64,000 nucleotides of DNA, taken from Tateyamaria sp. ANG-S1 (lineage in GTDB: Bacteria; Pseudomonadota; Alphaproteobacteria; Rhodobacterales; Rhodobacteraceae). The translations under genes and the position numbers were made by a program. The notes below the pieces were generated by a model. That model was not told the origin of the DNA, ran no database searches, and worked only from the letters and a program-made list of their open reading frames with translations. The DNA is taken from positions 372,001 to 436,000 of the forward strand of contig NZ_JWLL01000005.1 in assembly GCF_000814025.1 (NCBI RefSeq). The letters are read 5' to 3'. This document shows, one piece after another, positions 1 through 10,362 of this stretch; the stretch's first letter is position 1; each line of letters begins with the position of its first letter.

Positions 1-2594
1 TCGAGCGCCTCGCGAGGCGTGAGTTCGTCGGGATGGATCGACTCAACCATCTCTAACACGGGCGATTTTTCGATTTTCACCGGTTGCGGCGGTGGTGCCG
101 CCGAGAATAGCGGCAGATCATCGATCAGCGTCTTTTGTGTGGCGCCGCCTTCGCGCTCGCCGGATTCCAATGCGTCCAGTACGACCCGCGCGCGGGCAAT
201 AACCGCGGGTGGTAGGCCCGCCAATTGCGCCACTTGCACGCCATAGGATCGGTCCGCTGCGCCGCGTTTGACCTCGTGGAGGAAAATGACCTCGCCATCC
301 CATTCCTTGACCGACACAGTGGCGTTTTCCACTCCGTCCAACTTGCCTGCCAGCGCCGTCATCTCGTGATAATGCGTGGCAAAAAGCGCGCGGGACTTGT
401 TCACATCATGCAGGTGTTCAAGCGTGGCCCAGGCGATGGACAGTCCGTCATAGGTTGCCGTGCCGCGCCCGATTTCGTCGAGGATCACCAGCGCGCGATC
501 ATCGGCCTGGTTAAGAATGGCCGCCGTCTCGACCATTTCGACCATAAAGGTCGACCGTCCGCGTGCCAGATCGTCGGACGCACCAACACGGCTAAAAATC
601 TGGCTGACGAGCCCGATATGCGCTGACTGTGCGGGAACGAAACTGCCCATTTGCGCGAGGATTGCGATGAGCGCGTTCTGACGCAGGAAGGTCGACTTAC
701 CCGACATGTTCGGCCCTGTCAGAAGCCAAACCGCCGCACCATCTTCTGCGTTCAGTTCGCAATCATTGGCAATGAAAGGTGAACCACCTTGCTTGGATAG
801 TGCGTGTTCAACAACAGGATGCCGGCCGCCTGCAATTTCAAATGTGCGAGACGTATCGAGGTTGGGTTTGGTCCAATTCTGGGCCGTAGCCAGCGTGGCC
901 AAGCCGGTGGCCAGATCAATCTCGGCCAAGGCATTTGCCGTTTGACTGATCTGGGCTGCGTTGTCCAAAACTAGCGTTTTCAGGCTTTCATAGAGACGCT
1001 TTTCGATTTCAAGCGCCCTGCCACCAGCATTCAGGATGCGCGTTTCCAGGTCTGACAGTTCCACGGTCGTGAACCTAATCTGATTGGCCGTCGTCTGCCG
1101 GTGAATAAAGGTTTCGTTCAGCGGCGCGGACATCATCTTGTCCGCATGGGTCGCTGTGACTTCGATGAAGTAGCCGAGCACATTGTTGTGCTTGATCTTT
1201 AAGGATTGAACGCCGGCTTGGGCGGCGTAGTCCTGTTGCATCTTGGCGATGACTGATCGCCCCTCGTCCCGCAATTGCCGCGCTTCGTCCAAGTCGGCAT
1301 CGCATCCGGTCGCGATGAACCCGCCATCGCGTGCGAGCAGTGGCGGATCGGCAACCAGATCATTTTCCAAACGCTCAATGAGGTCTGCATGTCCGGCGAG
1401 ATCCCGGTAAGCACGCACCAGCAATTCAGGCAAATCGTCAGGTTGCGTGTCGAACAGCGCCTGTGCTTGACCCAATCCGTTGCGCAAAGCGGCCAGATCA
1501 CGCGGCCCGCCCCGATCGAGAGACAGCCGTGACAATGCGCGATCCATATCCGGGACACGTTTGAGTGCCTCTCGGATAGCGCGTGCAAATTCAGCGTTCT
1601 CGGTGCTGTAATCTACGGCATTCAAACGATCTGAAACCGTCTCTAACACGCGCGAAGGCGAGGAAAGCCGCCGTTCCAGCAGCCTTGCACCTGCTGCGGT
1701 GACGGTCTGGTCGATCACTGACAGAAGCGATCCGTTGCGCCCACCTGACAGCGCGGATGTCAGTTCAAGATTGCGGCGCGTGGCGGCATCGATCTGCACG
1801 GTGCGCGCTTGAACCTCCTGCCGAGGTGGGCGGAGGAGGGGCAGTTTGCCCTTTTGCGTGATCTTAAGATACTCGACCAGCGCACCCATGGCGCCAACCT
1901 CGGCCCGTGAAAACGTACCGAACGCGTCGAGTGTTTGCACATTGAACAGCGTCCCAACGCGGTCGGCACCCGCAGTGCTGTCGAACGCCGCGCCTCCAAG
2001 CGCCGTGATCGAAATGCCAAAATCTTCGACCAAGGGGCGCAACTCGGCCTCCTTCGCATCGGTGACGATCAGTTCGGAGGGTGCGAGGCGGGCCAATTCA
2101 GGCCCTAACAAGGTCAAATCAAGCGACATCACCGATAGCGCACCGGTTGAGATGTCGACCCAAGCCAATGCGCCTTCGCCCCGCACATCGGCAAAGGCAG
2201 CAAGGAAATTGTGTCGCCGTGCTTCGAGCAGTGTGTCTTCGGTCAACGTCCCAGGTGTGACCAGCCGCACGACATCGCGCTTCACGACCGACTTCGATCC
2301 GCGTTTCTTCGCCTCCGCCGGGCTTTCCATCTGTTCACAGACCGCGACGCGAAAGCCTTTGCGGATCAAGGTCAGCAGATAGCCTTCGGCCGAATGCACG
2401 GGCACACCGCACATGGGGATGTCAGCGCCGTCATGCTTGCCGCGCTTGGTCAGGGCGATGTCCAGCGCCTCTGCTGCGTTGACTGCATCGTCAAAGAACA
2501 TCTCGTAGAAATCGCCCATGCGATAGAACAGAAGCGCACCGGGGTGCGCCTCCTTGATCTCGAGATATTGCGCCATCATGGGCGTGACCGACAT
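1..2594 (-). CDS. mutS: DNA mismatch repair protein MutS (3' end cut by window edge)
   Basis: MutS binds base mismatches and small loops after replication and, with MutL, licenses strand excision. The frame is open from an ATG at 2594 (MSVTPMMAQYLEIK) to base 1, about 864 codons. The N-terminal mismatch-binding domain has the family motif LLFYRMGDFYEMF near residues 21-33, which contains the wedge Phe-x-Glu. The C-terminal ABC-type ATPase has the P-loop TGPNMSGKST at residues 626-635 and Walker B/D-loop DEIGRGTAT from residue 706. The last visible residues (DELTPREALE) match the usual MutS tail, so probably only a dozen or so residues are missing. It is divergent from maeB across 121 bases. 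No frameshift is seen. Identity is very secure. Confidence 0.97.
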   Translation of the reverse strand, partial: MSVTPMMAQYLEIKEAHPGALLFYRMGDFYEMFFDDAVNAAEALDIALTKRGKHDGADIPMCGVPVHSAEGYLLTLIRKGFRVAVCEQMESPAEAKKRGSKSVVKRDVVRLVTPGTLTEDTLLEARRHNFLAAFADVRGEGALAWVDISTGALSVMSLDLTLLGPELARLAPSELIVTDAKEAELRPLVEDFGISITALGGAAFDSTAGADRVGTLFNVQTLDAFGTFSRAEVGAMGALVEYLKITQKGKLPLLRPPRQEVQARTVQIDAATRRNLELTSALSGGRNGSLLSVIDQTVTAAGARLLERRLSSPSRVLETVSDRLNAVDYSTENAEFARAIREALKRVPDMDRALSRLSLDRGGPRDLAALRNGLGQAQALFDTQPDDLPELLVRAYRDLAGHADLIERLENDLVADPPLLARDGGFIATGCDADLDEARQLRDEGRSVIAKMQQDYAAQAGVQSLKIKHNNVLGYFIEVTATHADKMMSAPLNETFIHRQTTANQIRFTTVELSDLETRILNAGGRALEIEKRLYESLKTLVLDNAAQISQTANALAEIDLATGLATLATAQNWTKPNLDTSRTFEIAGGRHPVVEHALSKQGGSPFIANDCELNAEDGAAVWLLTGPNMSGKSTFLRQNALIAILAQMGSFVPAQSAHIGLVSQIFSRVGASDDLARGRSTFMVEMVETAAILNQADDRALVILDEIGRGTATYDGLSIAWATLEHLHDVNKSRALFATHYHEMTALAGKLDGVENATVSVKEWDGEVIFLHEVKRGAADRSYGVQVAQLAGLPPAVIARARVVLDALESGEREGGATQKTLIDDLPLFSAAPPPQPVKIEKSPVLEMVESIHPDELTPREAL

Positions 2595-2715
2595 GACATT
2601 CCCCCGTTCGTCGCGCGACCTTACAAACGGTCACACCCAAGGAAAAGCCAAAGTCGATTGAGGCGCGGAACCTGGCGCGCTAAGACGCCATGGTGCGACG
2701 GGAGGACAACCGCAG

Positions 2716-4971
2716 ATGAGTAAGACAAAGGTGACGCCAGAAGAAGCGTTGGCGTTCCACACGGAACCCACGCCCGGCAAGTTCGAGATCCAGGCCACTG
2801 TGCCGATGACGACCCAACGGGATCTGAGCCTTGCTTACAGCCCCGGCGTTGCGGTGCCTTGTGAGGCTATCGCGGAAAATCCCGAAACGGCTTATGATTA
2901 TACGAACAAGGGCAACCTTGTGGCCGTGATTTCCAATGGCACTGCCGTGTTGGGCTTGGGCAATCTGGGCGCGCTTGGGTCGAAGCCTGTGATGGAAGGC
3001 AAGTCGGTCTTGTTCAAGCGGTTTGCGGACGTGAACTCCATCGACATCGAGCTGGACACCGAAGACCCGGATGCCTTCTGTCAGGCAGTGAAACTGATGG
3101 GTCCGACCTTTGGTGGCATCAATCTTGAGGACATCAAGGCGCCCGAATGCTTCATCATTGAACAGCGCCTGAAGGAAGAGATGGACATTCCGGTCTTCCA
3201 TGACGACCAGCATGGGACCGCCGTGATTTGTGCGGCTGGCCTGATCAATGCGCTGCATATCTCGGGCAAAAAGATCGAAGACGTGAAGATTGTTCTGAAC
3301 GGGGCAGGGGCTGCGGGTATCGCGTGTATCGAGCTGCTCAAGTCGATGGGCGCGCGGCACGAGAATTGCATCGTGTGTGACACCAAGGGAGTCATCTACC
3401 AGGGCCGGACCGAAGGGATGAACCAGTGGAAGTCGGCCCATGCGGTTAAAACCGAGCTGCGATCGCTGGAAGAGGCCATGAAAGGTGCTGATGTCTTCCT
3501 TGGTGTGTCGGTCAAGGGGGCGGTGACGCCTGCGATGGTTGAAAGCATGGGCGACAACCCGGTGATCTTTGCTATGGCGAACCCGGATCCCGAGATCACG
3601 CCCGAAGAAGCGCATGAGGTCCGAATGGACGCCATCGTTGCGACCGGGCGCAGCGACTATCCGAACCAGGTCAACAACGTGCTTGGGTTCCCGTACCTCT
3701 TCCGAGGCGCGCTGGACATCAATGCACGCGCCATCAACGACGAGATGAAGATCGCCTGCGCCCACGCCCTTGCCGCGCTTGCCCGCGAGGATGTGCCGGA
3801 CGAAGTGGCGCTGGCCTATGGCAAGTCGCTGTCCTTTGGACGCGATTACATCATTCCGACACCGTTTGACCCGCGCCTTATCCACCGTATTCCCCCTGCC
3901 GTGGCCAAGGCTGGTATGGACACAGGTGCAGCGAGGCGCCCCATCATCGACATGGAGGCGTACGAACTGAGCCTGAAGTCCCGCATGGACCCGACGGCCA
4001 GCATCCTGACCGGCATCAACGCCCGCGCGCGCGCGGCACAGGCGCGCATGATCTTTGCCGAAGGCGACGATCCGCGCGTCTTGCGCGCTGCTGTCATGTA
4101 CCAGCGCAACGGCTTCGGCAAAGCGCTGGTCGTGGGACGGCAGGACGAGGTGAAGGCCAAGCTGGAACAGTCTGGCCTTGGCGATGCCGTGCGTGAACTG
4201 GAGGTCGTGAATGCCGCCAACACCACGCATCTGGATGCTTACAAATCGCATCTTTATGACCGTTTGAACCGCCGTGGATTTGACCGTCAGGACATCCACC
4301 GGCTTGCCGCGCGGGATCGACACGTTTTTGCGGCCCTTATGCTGGCCCATGGACACGGCGACGGGATTGTAACGGGCGCAACGCGCAAGTCTGCCCACGT
4401 CCTGGACCGGATCGGCCATGTCTTTGACGTTCAACCGAAAAGCAAGACCGCCGGGATCACGGCCCTGATCCAGAAGGGGCGCATCGTGTTCATGGCGGAT
4501 ACGCTGGTGCATGAATGGCCGGACGAAGAGGATTTGGCAGACATTGCCGAACAGGCCGCAACGGTCGCACGCAACATGGGGCTTGAGCCGCGCGTTGCCT
4601 TTGTCAGCTTCTCGACCTTTGGCTACCCGGTGTCGGAACGGGCTGAAAAGATGCACAAAGCGCCGCTGGTTTTGGACGAACGTGGGGTCGATTTCGAATA
4701 CGAAGGCGAGATGACAGTTGATGTTGCGCTGAACGCGCAGGCGCAGGCGGCCTATCCGTTCTCGCGCCTGACAGGGCCTGCCAATATCCTCGTTGTACCA
4801 GCCCGTCACTCGGCGAGTATTTCGGTCAAGTTGATGCAGGAAATGGGTGGTGCCACGGTGATTGGCCCCATCCTTGCCGGTGTTGGGGGGTCGATCCAGA
4901 TTTGTTCGGCCGTATCGACGGCCAATGATATCCTCAACATGGCGGTCCTTGCCGCGTGCAAGGTGGGCTGA
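2716..4971 (+). CDS. maeB: NADP-dependent malic enzyme, MaeB type with fused phosphotransacetylase-like domain
   Basis: Decarboxylates L-malate to pyruvate with reduction of NADP, feeding pyruvate and NADPH to a cell growing on C4 acids. The 751-residue protein has the long MaeB architecture. The malic enzyme part covers residues 1 to about 420, with [11 protein letters not shown] (39-49), FHDDQHGTA (161-169) and the dinucleotide-binding GAGAAG (196-201). The C-terminal part, about 430-751, resembles phosphate acetyltransferase; in this family it acts as a regulatory acetyl-CoA-sensing module rather than an enzyme. The start is supported by GGAGG shortly upstream. The stop overlaps the next start in TGATG, so translation of the sugar kinase downstream is probably coupled. 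NADP preference is inferred from the architecture. Confidence 0.96.
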   Translation: MSKTKVTPEEALAFHTEPTPGKFEIQATVPMTTQRDLSLAYSPGVAVPCEAIAENPETAYDYTNKGNLVAVISNGTAVLGLGNLGALGSKPVMEGKSVLFKRFADVNSIDIELDTEDPDAFCQAVKLMGPTFGGINLEDIKAPECFIIEQRLKEEMDIPVFHDDQHGTAVICAAGLINALHISGKKIEDVKIVLNGAGAAGIACIELLKSMGARHENCIVCDTKGVIYQGRTEGMNQWKSAHAVKTELRSLEEAMKGADVFLGVSVKGAVTPAMVESMGDNPVIFAMANPDPEITPEEAHEVRMDAIVATGRSDYPNQVNNVLGFPYLFRGALDINARAINDEMKIACAHALAALAREDVPDEVALAYGKSLSFGRDYIIPTPFDPRLIHRIPPAVAKAGMDTGAARRPIIDMEAYELSLKSRMDPTASILTGINARARAAQARMIFAEGDDPRVLRAAVMYQRNGFGKALVVGRQDEVKAKLEQSGLGDAVRELEVVNAANTTHLDAYKSHLYDRLNRRGFDRQDIHRLAARDRHVFAALMLAHGHGDGIVTGATRKSAHVLDRIGHVFDVQPKSKTAGITALIQKGRIVFMADTLVHEWPDEEDLADIAEQAATVARNMGLEPRVAFVSFSTFGYPVSERAEKMHKAPLVLDERGVDFEYEGEMTVDVALNAQAQAAYPFSRLTGPANILVVPARHSASISVKLMQEMGGATVIGPILAGVGGSIQICSAVSTANDILNMAVLAACKVG

Positions 4972-5846
4972 TGGCTGTCTGGAACCTCGGCTCCATCAAT
5001 ATCGACAATGTGTATCGCGTGCCGCACCTGCCTGCGGCGGGTGAGACGTTAGCGGCGACGGAGTTCAGCCAGGGTCTGGGCGGCAAGGGGGCCAATATGT
5101 CCGTCGCGATTGCCCGGGCCGCGGCCCGTGTTGCGCACATTGGTGCCGTTGGATCTGAGGGGAAATGGACGGTCGAACGCTTGATGGAATACGGCGTAGA
5201 CACGCGCCCCATTGAGGTGATGAGTGATCGTGCGACGGGCCACGCAAACATCGCGGTGGCTGAAGATGGCGAAAACCAAATCGTGCTGTTTTCAGGCTCT
5301 AACAGGGCGATTTCGTCGTCCTCTGTTGGTCAAGCTCTCGCCGAAGCATCGCCGGGCGACACGTTCATCACGCAGAATGAGACCAACGGTCAGCGAGAGG
5401 CAGCAGAGATCGCCAAGCAGTTGGGTCTGCGGGTGATTTACGCCGCCGCACCCTTCGACCCGGATGCCGTTCGCGATGTTTTGCCCTTTGTCGACTTGTT
5501 GGTACTGAACCAGGTTGAGGCCGAACAGCTTGAGGACGCTCTTGGCAAACCGGTCCACGCGCTGGGCGTCGAAGATGTCGTTGTCACGTTGGGGTCAGGC
5601 GGGTGCTTGTGGCTGAACGGATCAGGTGAGGAAACGCATGTTCCAGCGATTTCCGTCACACCGGTCGATACCACAGGGGCCGGGGACACCTTTACGGGTT
5701 ATCTAGTGGCTGGCTTGGACCGTGGTATGCCCATGCAGCAGGCGTTGAACCTTGCGACACAGGCTGGCGCACTCATGGTCACGCGGTTGGGAACTGCCGA
5801 TGTCATCCCCGATCTGAAAGAGATCGAGGACGCCAAGCTCGGTTAG
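4971..5846 (+). CDS. PfkB-family carbohydrate kinase (ribokinase-like)
   Basis: A 291-residue ATP-dependent sugar or nucleoside kinase of the PfkB/ribokinase superfamily. The N-terminal signature GGKGAN is at residues 37-42. The C-terminal signature DTTGAGDTF contains the anion-hole GAGD at 236-239, with Asp239 as the expected catalytic base. The length fits ribokinase-type members. I chose the ATG at 4971 because it overlaps the maeB stop by one base (TGATG) and starts at a typical N-terminus ([15 protein letters not shown]). An in-frame start 15 bases earlier would lie inside maeB. The substrate cannot be read from sequence; ribose, adenosine and other furanoses are all possible. It overlaps msrA tail to tail by four bases. 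Confidence 0.88.
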   Translation: MAVWNLGSINIDNVYRVPHLPAAGETLAATEFSQGLGGKGANMSVAIARAAARVAHIGAVGSEGKWTVERLMEYGVDTRPIEVMSDRATGHANIAVAEDGENQIVLFSGSNRAISSSSVGQALAEASPGDTFITQNETNGQREAAEIAKQLGLRVIYAAAPFDPDAVRDVLPFVDLLVLNQVEAEQLEDALGKPVHALGVEDVVVTLGSGGCLWLNGSGEETHVPAISVTPVDTTGAGDTFTGYLVAGLDRGMPMQQALNLATQAGALMVTRLGTADVIPDLKEIEDAKLG

Positions 5847-6502
5847 CTTCCGGCAAACGGTGCCGCGTCGCCCCACAATTGGCGCACCCGCTCGTCCCGG
5901 CCACATGCCTCGCGGTAGGCTTTGTAAGCGTTTGCTTTCGATTTGGGGCCGAACCGGGTCAGGATGATGCCGGTTTGCTTGTAGTAGTCCTGATGATAGC
6001 TGTCCGCTGGGTAGAATTCTGATGCGTTCAGGATGGGCGTTACAACAGTCTGACCAAGTGCTGTCTGCGCGTCCGACTTTGCTTGTTCGGCAGCTGCCTT
6101 TTGATCCGGACTGGCGAAGATAGCCGTCCGGTAGCTTTCACCCCGGTCGCAGAACTGGCCGCCAGCGTCCGTGGGATCAACGGAACGGAAAAACAGATTG
6201 TAGAGCGTATCGGCAGACACCTTGGACGGGTCGTATGTGATCTGCACCGCCTCGTAGTGGCCCGTTCCGCCCTTCACCACTTGCTTGTAGGTTGGGTTTG
6301 CGACTGTGCCACCGGCAAAACCTGACACGGCTTCGGTCACGCCATTCACCTTTTCAAAGTCCGCCTCGACGCACCAGAAACAGCCACCAGCGACGGTGAT
6401 GGTTTCAAGCTGCTGCGCGTGGGCAGTTTTTGCCTGCGCTAGAAATCCCAGCCCAATCATGAAGCCAAGTGAGACGGTTTTCAGTGTGCGAACGGATGTC
6501 AT
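5843..6502 (-). CDS. msrA: Peptide-methionine (S)-S-oxide reductase MsrA, exported form
   Basis: Reduces the S-epimer of methionine sulfoxide in oxidised proteins. The 219-residue protein starts with a Sec-type signal peptide of about 29 residues (basic start, hydrophobic stretch, AHAQ cleavage site), so it should act in the periplasm. The catalytic motif GGCFWC is at residues 39-44, with Cys41 as the nucleophile. GHYEAVQ, RSVDPTD and the ESYR region are typical of the family. A Cys near the C-terminus (YREACGRD) could serve for resolution. No msrB or quinone-linked partner lies nearby. The gene is transcribed alone, convergent with the PfkB kinase, sharing four bases at the stops. Confidence 0.94.
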   Translation of the reverse strand: MTSVRTLKTVSLGFMIGLGFLAQAKTAHAQQLETITVAGGCFWCVEADFEKVNGVTEAVSGFAGGTVANPTYKQVVKGGTGHYEAVQITYDPSKVSADTLYNLFFRSVDPTDAGGQFCDRGESYRTAIFASPDQKAAAEQAKSDAQTALGQTVVTPILNASEFYPADSYHQDYYKQTGIILTRFGPKSKANAYKAYREACGRDERVRQLWGDAAPFAGS

Positions 6503-6625
6503 AATGTGCCTCCTCTGTCCCCAGCCAGGTTAACGCGATGCGCAAGACGCTCAATTCACAGGACAGAGAGATCGCGCAAGCGTGAGATTGTTTACCGTCC
6601 GCGTGAACCCGCGTAGCGTCGCGCC

Positions 6626-7330
6626 ATGACGATACGCATTGCCATGTGGTCCGGCCCCCGCAACCTGTCGACTGCCATGATGTACAGCTTTGCGGCGCGG
6701 GGTGATTGCCGGGTGGTGGATGAGCCCTTTTACGCCGCATACCTGGCGCAAACGGGGGCCGATCATCCAATGCGGGACGATGTGTTGCGAACGCAAAACC
6801 AGGACCCGGATCGTGTTGCGGAAACACTGATTTCCCCTGTGTTAGAGCCTCTTTTTTACCAGAAGCATATGACCCACCACATGTTGGATGAATGGAGTAC
6901 GGAGTGGATGGACCATGTCATGCACTTGTTCCTAATCCGGCACCCGGCACGGGTTGTCGCCAGCTATGCCCGCAAGCGTGAAGCGCCGGTTTTCGAGGAT
7001 TTGGGCTTTGCCCAGCAAGCTCAGATATTTGCCCAGCTCGGCGGAGGCATTGTTGTGGATTCGAGTGATATCCGCGCTGACCCTGCAGGAGTGTTACAGA
7101 AGCTTTGCAACGCAATCGGCATTTCTTGGACCGAAAGGATGTTGTCTTGGCCTGCCGGTGGGCACCCCGACGACGGAGTGTGGGCTGCGCATTGGTATAA
7201 TGCGGTTCATGCCTCGACCGGATTTGATGAGGCAGAGGGGCCTTTACCGGAGTTAGCCGGTAAATACGCAGTTTTAGTGGATGCGGCGATGCCCTATTAC
7301 GAGGCGCTCGCCGCACACAGAATCACTTGA
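6626..7330 (+). CDS. Sulfotransferase-like P-loop protein
   Basis: A 234-residue protein of the sulfotransferase-like family found in many proteobacteria. The start [19 protein letters not shown] resembles the 5'-phosphosulfate-binding loop of PAPS sulfotransferases: a strand followed by GPRNLST at about residues 10-16. Further on, [17 protein letters not shown] resembles the 3'-phosphate-binding Arg/Ser motif. No acceptor can be predicted and enzymatic activity is not certain for this family. It stands alone between msrA (divergent) and argG (convergent), overlapping the argG stop by eight bases. Family membership is fairly secure; function is inferred only. Confidence 0.75.
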   Translation: MTIRIAMWSGPRNLSTAMMYSFAARGDCRVVDEPFYAAYLAQTGADHPMRDDVLRTQNQDPDRVAETLISPVLEPLFYQKHMTHHMLDEWSTEWMDHVMHLFLIRHPARVVASYARKREAPVFEDLGFAQQAQIFAQLGGGIVVDSSDIRADPAGVLQKLCNAIGISWTERMLSWPAGGHPDDGVWAAHWYNAVHASTGFDEAEGPLPELAGKYAVLVDAAMPYYEALAAHRIT

Positions 7331-8540
7331 GCCGACGGTCCCGCGCGGCCAACAGCTTGAGCCGCAGAGCGTTCAGTTGGATGAACCCTGCTGCGTCCTT
7401 CTGATCATAAGCGCCAGCGTCATCTTCGAAGGTCACGTGCGCTTCGGAGTAGAGCGAGTGATCCGACCAACGGCCGACTGTACGTGCCAGACCCTTGTAG
7501 AGTTTCAAACGGACAGTTCCCGTCACATGCTCCTGGCTTTTGTCGATCAGGGCTTGCAACATCTCGCGTTCGGGCGAGAACCAGAAGCCGTTGTAGATCA
7601 GTTCGGCATAGCGCGGCATCAATTCGTCCTTGAGGTGCGCAGCCCCGCGGTCCAGCGTGATCTGTTCGATCCCGCGATGGGCCTCCAGCAGGATCGTGCC
7701 GCCGGGCGTTTCGTAGATGCCGCGGGATTTCATGCCGACAAAGCGACCCTCGACCAGATCGAGACGGCCAATCCCGTGTTTGCCGCCCAGTTCGTTCAAT
7801 TTGGTCAGAACGGTGGCCGGCGACATCATTTCGCCGTTGATAGAGACTGCATCGCCTTTGTCGAAGCCCACTTCGATGTACTCGGGCGTGTCCGGCGCAT
7901 CCTCAGGATTGACAGTGCGTTGGTATACGTAATCGGGCGCATCCTCGGCTGGATCTTCCAGCACTTTGCCCTCGGATGAGGTGTGCAGCAGGTTGGCGTC
8001 CACGCTGAAGGGGGCCTCGCCGCGCTTGTCCTTGGCGATGGGGATTTGATTTTTCTCTGCAAAGTCGATCAGTTTCGTCCGGCTGGACAGGTCCCATTCG
8101 CGCCAGGGTGCGATGACCTTGATGTCGGGGTTGAGCGCGTATGCGGCCAGTTCGAACCGGACCTGATCGTTGCCTTTGCCGGTGGCGCCGTGGGCGACGG
8201 CATCCGCGCCTTCTGCGGCAGCAATTTCAACCAGCCGTTTGGAAATCAACGGGCGCGCGATGGAGGTGCCCAGCAGATACAAACCTTCATAAAGGGCATT
8301 GGCGCGGAACATTGGGAAGACGAAATCGCGTACGAATTCTTCGCGTACGTCTTCGATGTAGATCGCGGATGCACCCATCATTTCCGCCTTGGCGCGTGCC
8401 GGTTCCAGTTCTTCGCCCTGGCCCAGATCGGCGGTGAAGGTCACGACCTCGCACCCGTATTCCGTCTGCAGCCATTTCAGGATGATCGAGGTGTCGAGGC
8501 CGCCGGAATAGGCCAGCACAACTTTCTTGGGTGCGCTCAT
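7323..8540 (-). CDS. argG: Argininosuccinate synthase
   Basis: Condenses citrulline and aspartate with ATP to argininosuccinate, the penultimate step of arginine synthesis. The 405-residue length is normal. The ATP pyrophosphatase loop AYSGGLDTS is at residues 10-18. [13 protein letters not shown] and the [13 protein letters not shown] segment are also typical of the family. The ATG at 8540 follows a purine-rich AAGGGAAGA. It is divergent from ilvA. argJ, another arginine gene, lies about 29 kb away, so the pathway is dispersed. Identity is very secure. Confidence 0.98.
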   Translation of the reverse strand: MSAPKKVVLAYSGGLDTSIILKWLQTEYGCEVVTFTADLGQGEELEPARAKAEMMGASAIYIEDVREEFVRDFVFPMFRANALYEGLYLLGTSIARPLISKRLVEIAAAEGADAVAHGATGKGNDQVRFELAAYALNPDIKVIAPWREWDLSSRTKLIDFAEKNQIPIAKDKRGEAPFSVDANLLHTSSEGKVLEDPAEDAPDYVYQRTVNPEDAPDTPEYIEVGFDKGDAVSINGEMMSPATVLTKLNELGGKHGIGRLDLVEGRFVGMKSRGIYETPGGTILLEAHRGIEQITLDRGAAHLKDELMPRYAELIYNGFWFSPEREMLQALIDKSQEHVTGTVRLKLYKGLARTVGRWSDHSLYSEAHVTFEDDAGAYDQKDAAGFIQLNALRLKLLAARDRRLK

Positions 8541-8657
8541 CGTCTGTCTTCCCTTGCAAGAGTTGGCTGCCGATAGCCGTTTTGGCGCAGAGGGGCAAGA
8601 TTGACCCGTGTTGGCGGTGCCGCTAGGTCAGTGAGATTGCCGCGAAGGGGTGAATGG

Positions 8658-9884
8658 ATGAGCTTTCAGGATGATGCGCGCGCCGGGGAACAGGCCATGC
8701 GCGCGGTTTTTCCGCCAACTCCGCTGCTTCGGAACGAGGTGCTGTCGGATCGGTACAAAGCCGATATCTGGCTCAAGCGCGAGGACCTGAGCCCAGTACG
8801 ATCCTACAAGCTGCGCGGCGCGTTCAACGCGATGCGGAAGGTGATGACCGATGGCGCTGTGTTCGTCTGTGCCAGTGCGGGCAATCACGCGCAGGGTGTT
8901 GCCTTCATGTGCAAGCATTTCGGTGTGCATGGCGTGATCTTCATGCCGGTCACGACGCCACAGCAGAAGGTCATGAAGACCCAGATGTTTGGCGGCGATC
9001 ATGTCGAGGTGCGTCTGACTGGTGACTACTTTGACGACACACTTGCCTCTGCCCAAAGGTTTTGCGCGGACGCGGACGCGCATTTTTTGTCGCCTTTCGA
9101 TGATGGGGATGTGATTGAAGGGCAAGCGTCTGTTGCGGTCGAGATCGAGTCACAGTTGGGTCGCGCCCCTGATCACATTATCCTGCCCGTCGGCGGCGGT
9201 GGACTGTCCGCAGGCACACGCAGCTATTTCGAAGAGCGCGTGCACTACACATTTGTAGAGCCGACTGGTGCGCCGTCGCTCGCCAGCGCGGTTGCGGCCG
9301 GTCATCCGGTCGACGTGTCGCCGATCAATACCTTTGTTGATGGTGCTGCCGTGGCAACTATCGGTGCGCGCACTTTTGCACGGTTGAAAACCGTTAACCC
9401 ATCGGACGTGATCGACATCCCCGAGGACCGCATTTGTACCACGATCATCGACATGTTGAATGTAGAAGGCATTGTGCTGGAACCCGCTGGCGCACTGGCC
9501 ATCGAAGCGCTGGGCGATGTCGCGGATCGGATCGTGGGCAAAACGGTTGTCTGTGTCACATCCGGTGGAAACTTCGATTTCGAGCGGTTGCCCGAGGTCA
9601 AGGAACGCGCGCAGCGATATTCCGGTGTGAAGAAGTATTTCATCCTGCGGATGCCGCAGCGCCCCGGTGCGTTGAAGGACTTTCTGAATATCCTTGGACC
9701 GGATGATGACATTGCCCGCTTTGAATATCTCAAGAAGTCAGCGCGCAATTTCGGGTCTGTCCTGATCGGGATCGAGACGAAGCGCCCCGAAAACTTTGAC
9801 CGCTTTCTGTCGGAGCTGGATGCGGGTGGCTTTACCTACACCGACATCACCAACGACGAAACTCTGGCGCAATTCGTGATCTAG
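8658..9884 (+). CDS. ilvA: Threonine ammonia-lyase (threonine dehydratase)
   Basis: PLP enzyme that deaminates L-threonine to 2-oxobutanoate, the first step toward isoleucine. The protein is 408 residues from the ATG at 8658, which follows GAAGGGGTG at good distance. An upstream in-frame start at 8601 would add 19 basic residues not typical of the family. The PLP lysine is in RSYKLRGA (Lys51). The phosphate-binding loop VGGGGLSAG lies mid-protein, and the C-terminal part (FILRMPQRPGAL and following) is an ACT-like regulatory domain, so isoleucine feedback is plausible. Its stop shares the four bases CTAG with the convergent Hpt gene. A catabolic TdcB-type role is possible but the ACT-like tail favours IlvA. 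Confidence 0.93.
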   Translation: MSFQDDARAGEQAMRAVFPPTPLLRNEVLSDRYKADIWLKREDLSPVRSYKLRGAFNAMRKVMTDGAVFVCASAGNHAQGVAFMCKHFGVHGVIFMPVTTPQQKVMKTQMFGGDHVEVRLTGDYFDDTLASAQRFCADADAHFLSPFDDGDVIEGQASVAVEIESQLGRAPDHIILPVGGGGLSAGTRSYFEERVHYTFVEPTGAPSLASAVAAGHPVDVSPINTFVDGAAVATIGARTFARLKTVNPSDVIDIPEDRICTTIIDMLNVEGIVLEPAGALAIEALGDVADRIVGKTVVCVTSGGNFDFERLPEVKERAQRYSGVKKYFILRMPQRPGALKDFLNILGPDDDIARFEYLKKSARNFGSVLIGIETKRPENFDRFLSELDAGGFTYTDITNDETLAQFVI

Positions 9885-10213
9885 GCGGCTTGGCCATCAG
9901 CGAGACCGGATGTGAATGCGGCCTTGGATGCGTCAAAACTCGTCAGAATCGCAGTTATGTCGACCTCTGACGCCTTACCCTTGGCCGATAGCGCTTCACC
10001 CTTGTGACAGAGCGTCGAAAACTCGGTAAAACCAAGGTTGAGAGCGCTGCCTTTGAGTGCGTGAAGGTCCTCTTCCAAACGGGACAAATCCGGTCCCGCC
10101 CGCAGGCCGTCGATGATTTCTGTGACCTCTTCGATGAACAGCGGAACCACTTCTTCGAAGTCTTCTTCGCCGATTTCAGCACGCAGGGTGCTGACACGTT
10201 CCCAATCAATCAT
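9881..10213 (-). CDS. Hpt (histidine phosphotransfer) domain protein
   Basis: A single-domain phosphorelay protein of 110 residues. The phosphoacceptor motif is LHALKGSALNLG, with His51 as the expected phosphorylated residue. The rest is predicted as a helical bundle, as in other Hpt proteins. The start chosen (MIDWERVSTL at 10213) gives a normal Hpt length; a longer frame from 10255 begins with 14 basic residues unlike the family. It is divergent from a response regulator with a phosphatase output, separated by 149 bases that include a perfect short palindrome, so the two probably work in one pathway. The cognate kinase is not in the window. Confidence 0.88.
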   Translation of the reverse strand: MIDWERVSTLRAEIGEEDFEEVVPLFIEEVTEIIDGLRAGPDLSRLEEDLHALKGSALNLGFTEFSTLCHKGEALSAKGKASEVDITAILTSFDASKAAFTSGLADGQAA

Positions 10214-10262
10214 TACCGTCTCCGATCGCTTTGACCGCGTTTCAGCACAGATCACGTTAAGG

Positions 10263-10275
10263 AACGGTGACCGTT
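10263..10275. promoter_or_regulatory. Short palindrome in the Hpt / response-regulator divergent promoter region
   Basis: AACGGT-G-ACCGTT is a perfect inverted repeat of 6 bp around one central base, located between two divergently transcribed signalling genes. Its size suits a dimeric regulator half-site pair. No known consensus is claimed. Confidence 0.35.
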
Positions 10276-10362
10276 AAAGGTTTAGGTAATCGGGTTTTCA
10301 GTTTCACTGCCTGTTAAGTGGCCGGACCTATCCAGCACTCAAGCAGTTGGAATACGCGGTAC

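Noticed and set aside
2680-4809. Long open frame (709 codons) antisense to maeB
   Set aside because: It mirrors the maeB reading frame, has no recognisable motif or ribosome-binding site, and is a known artefact of GC-rich codon use.
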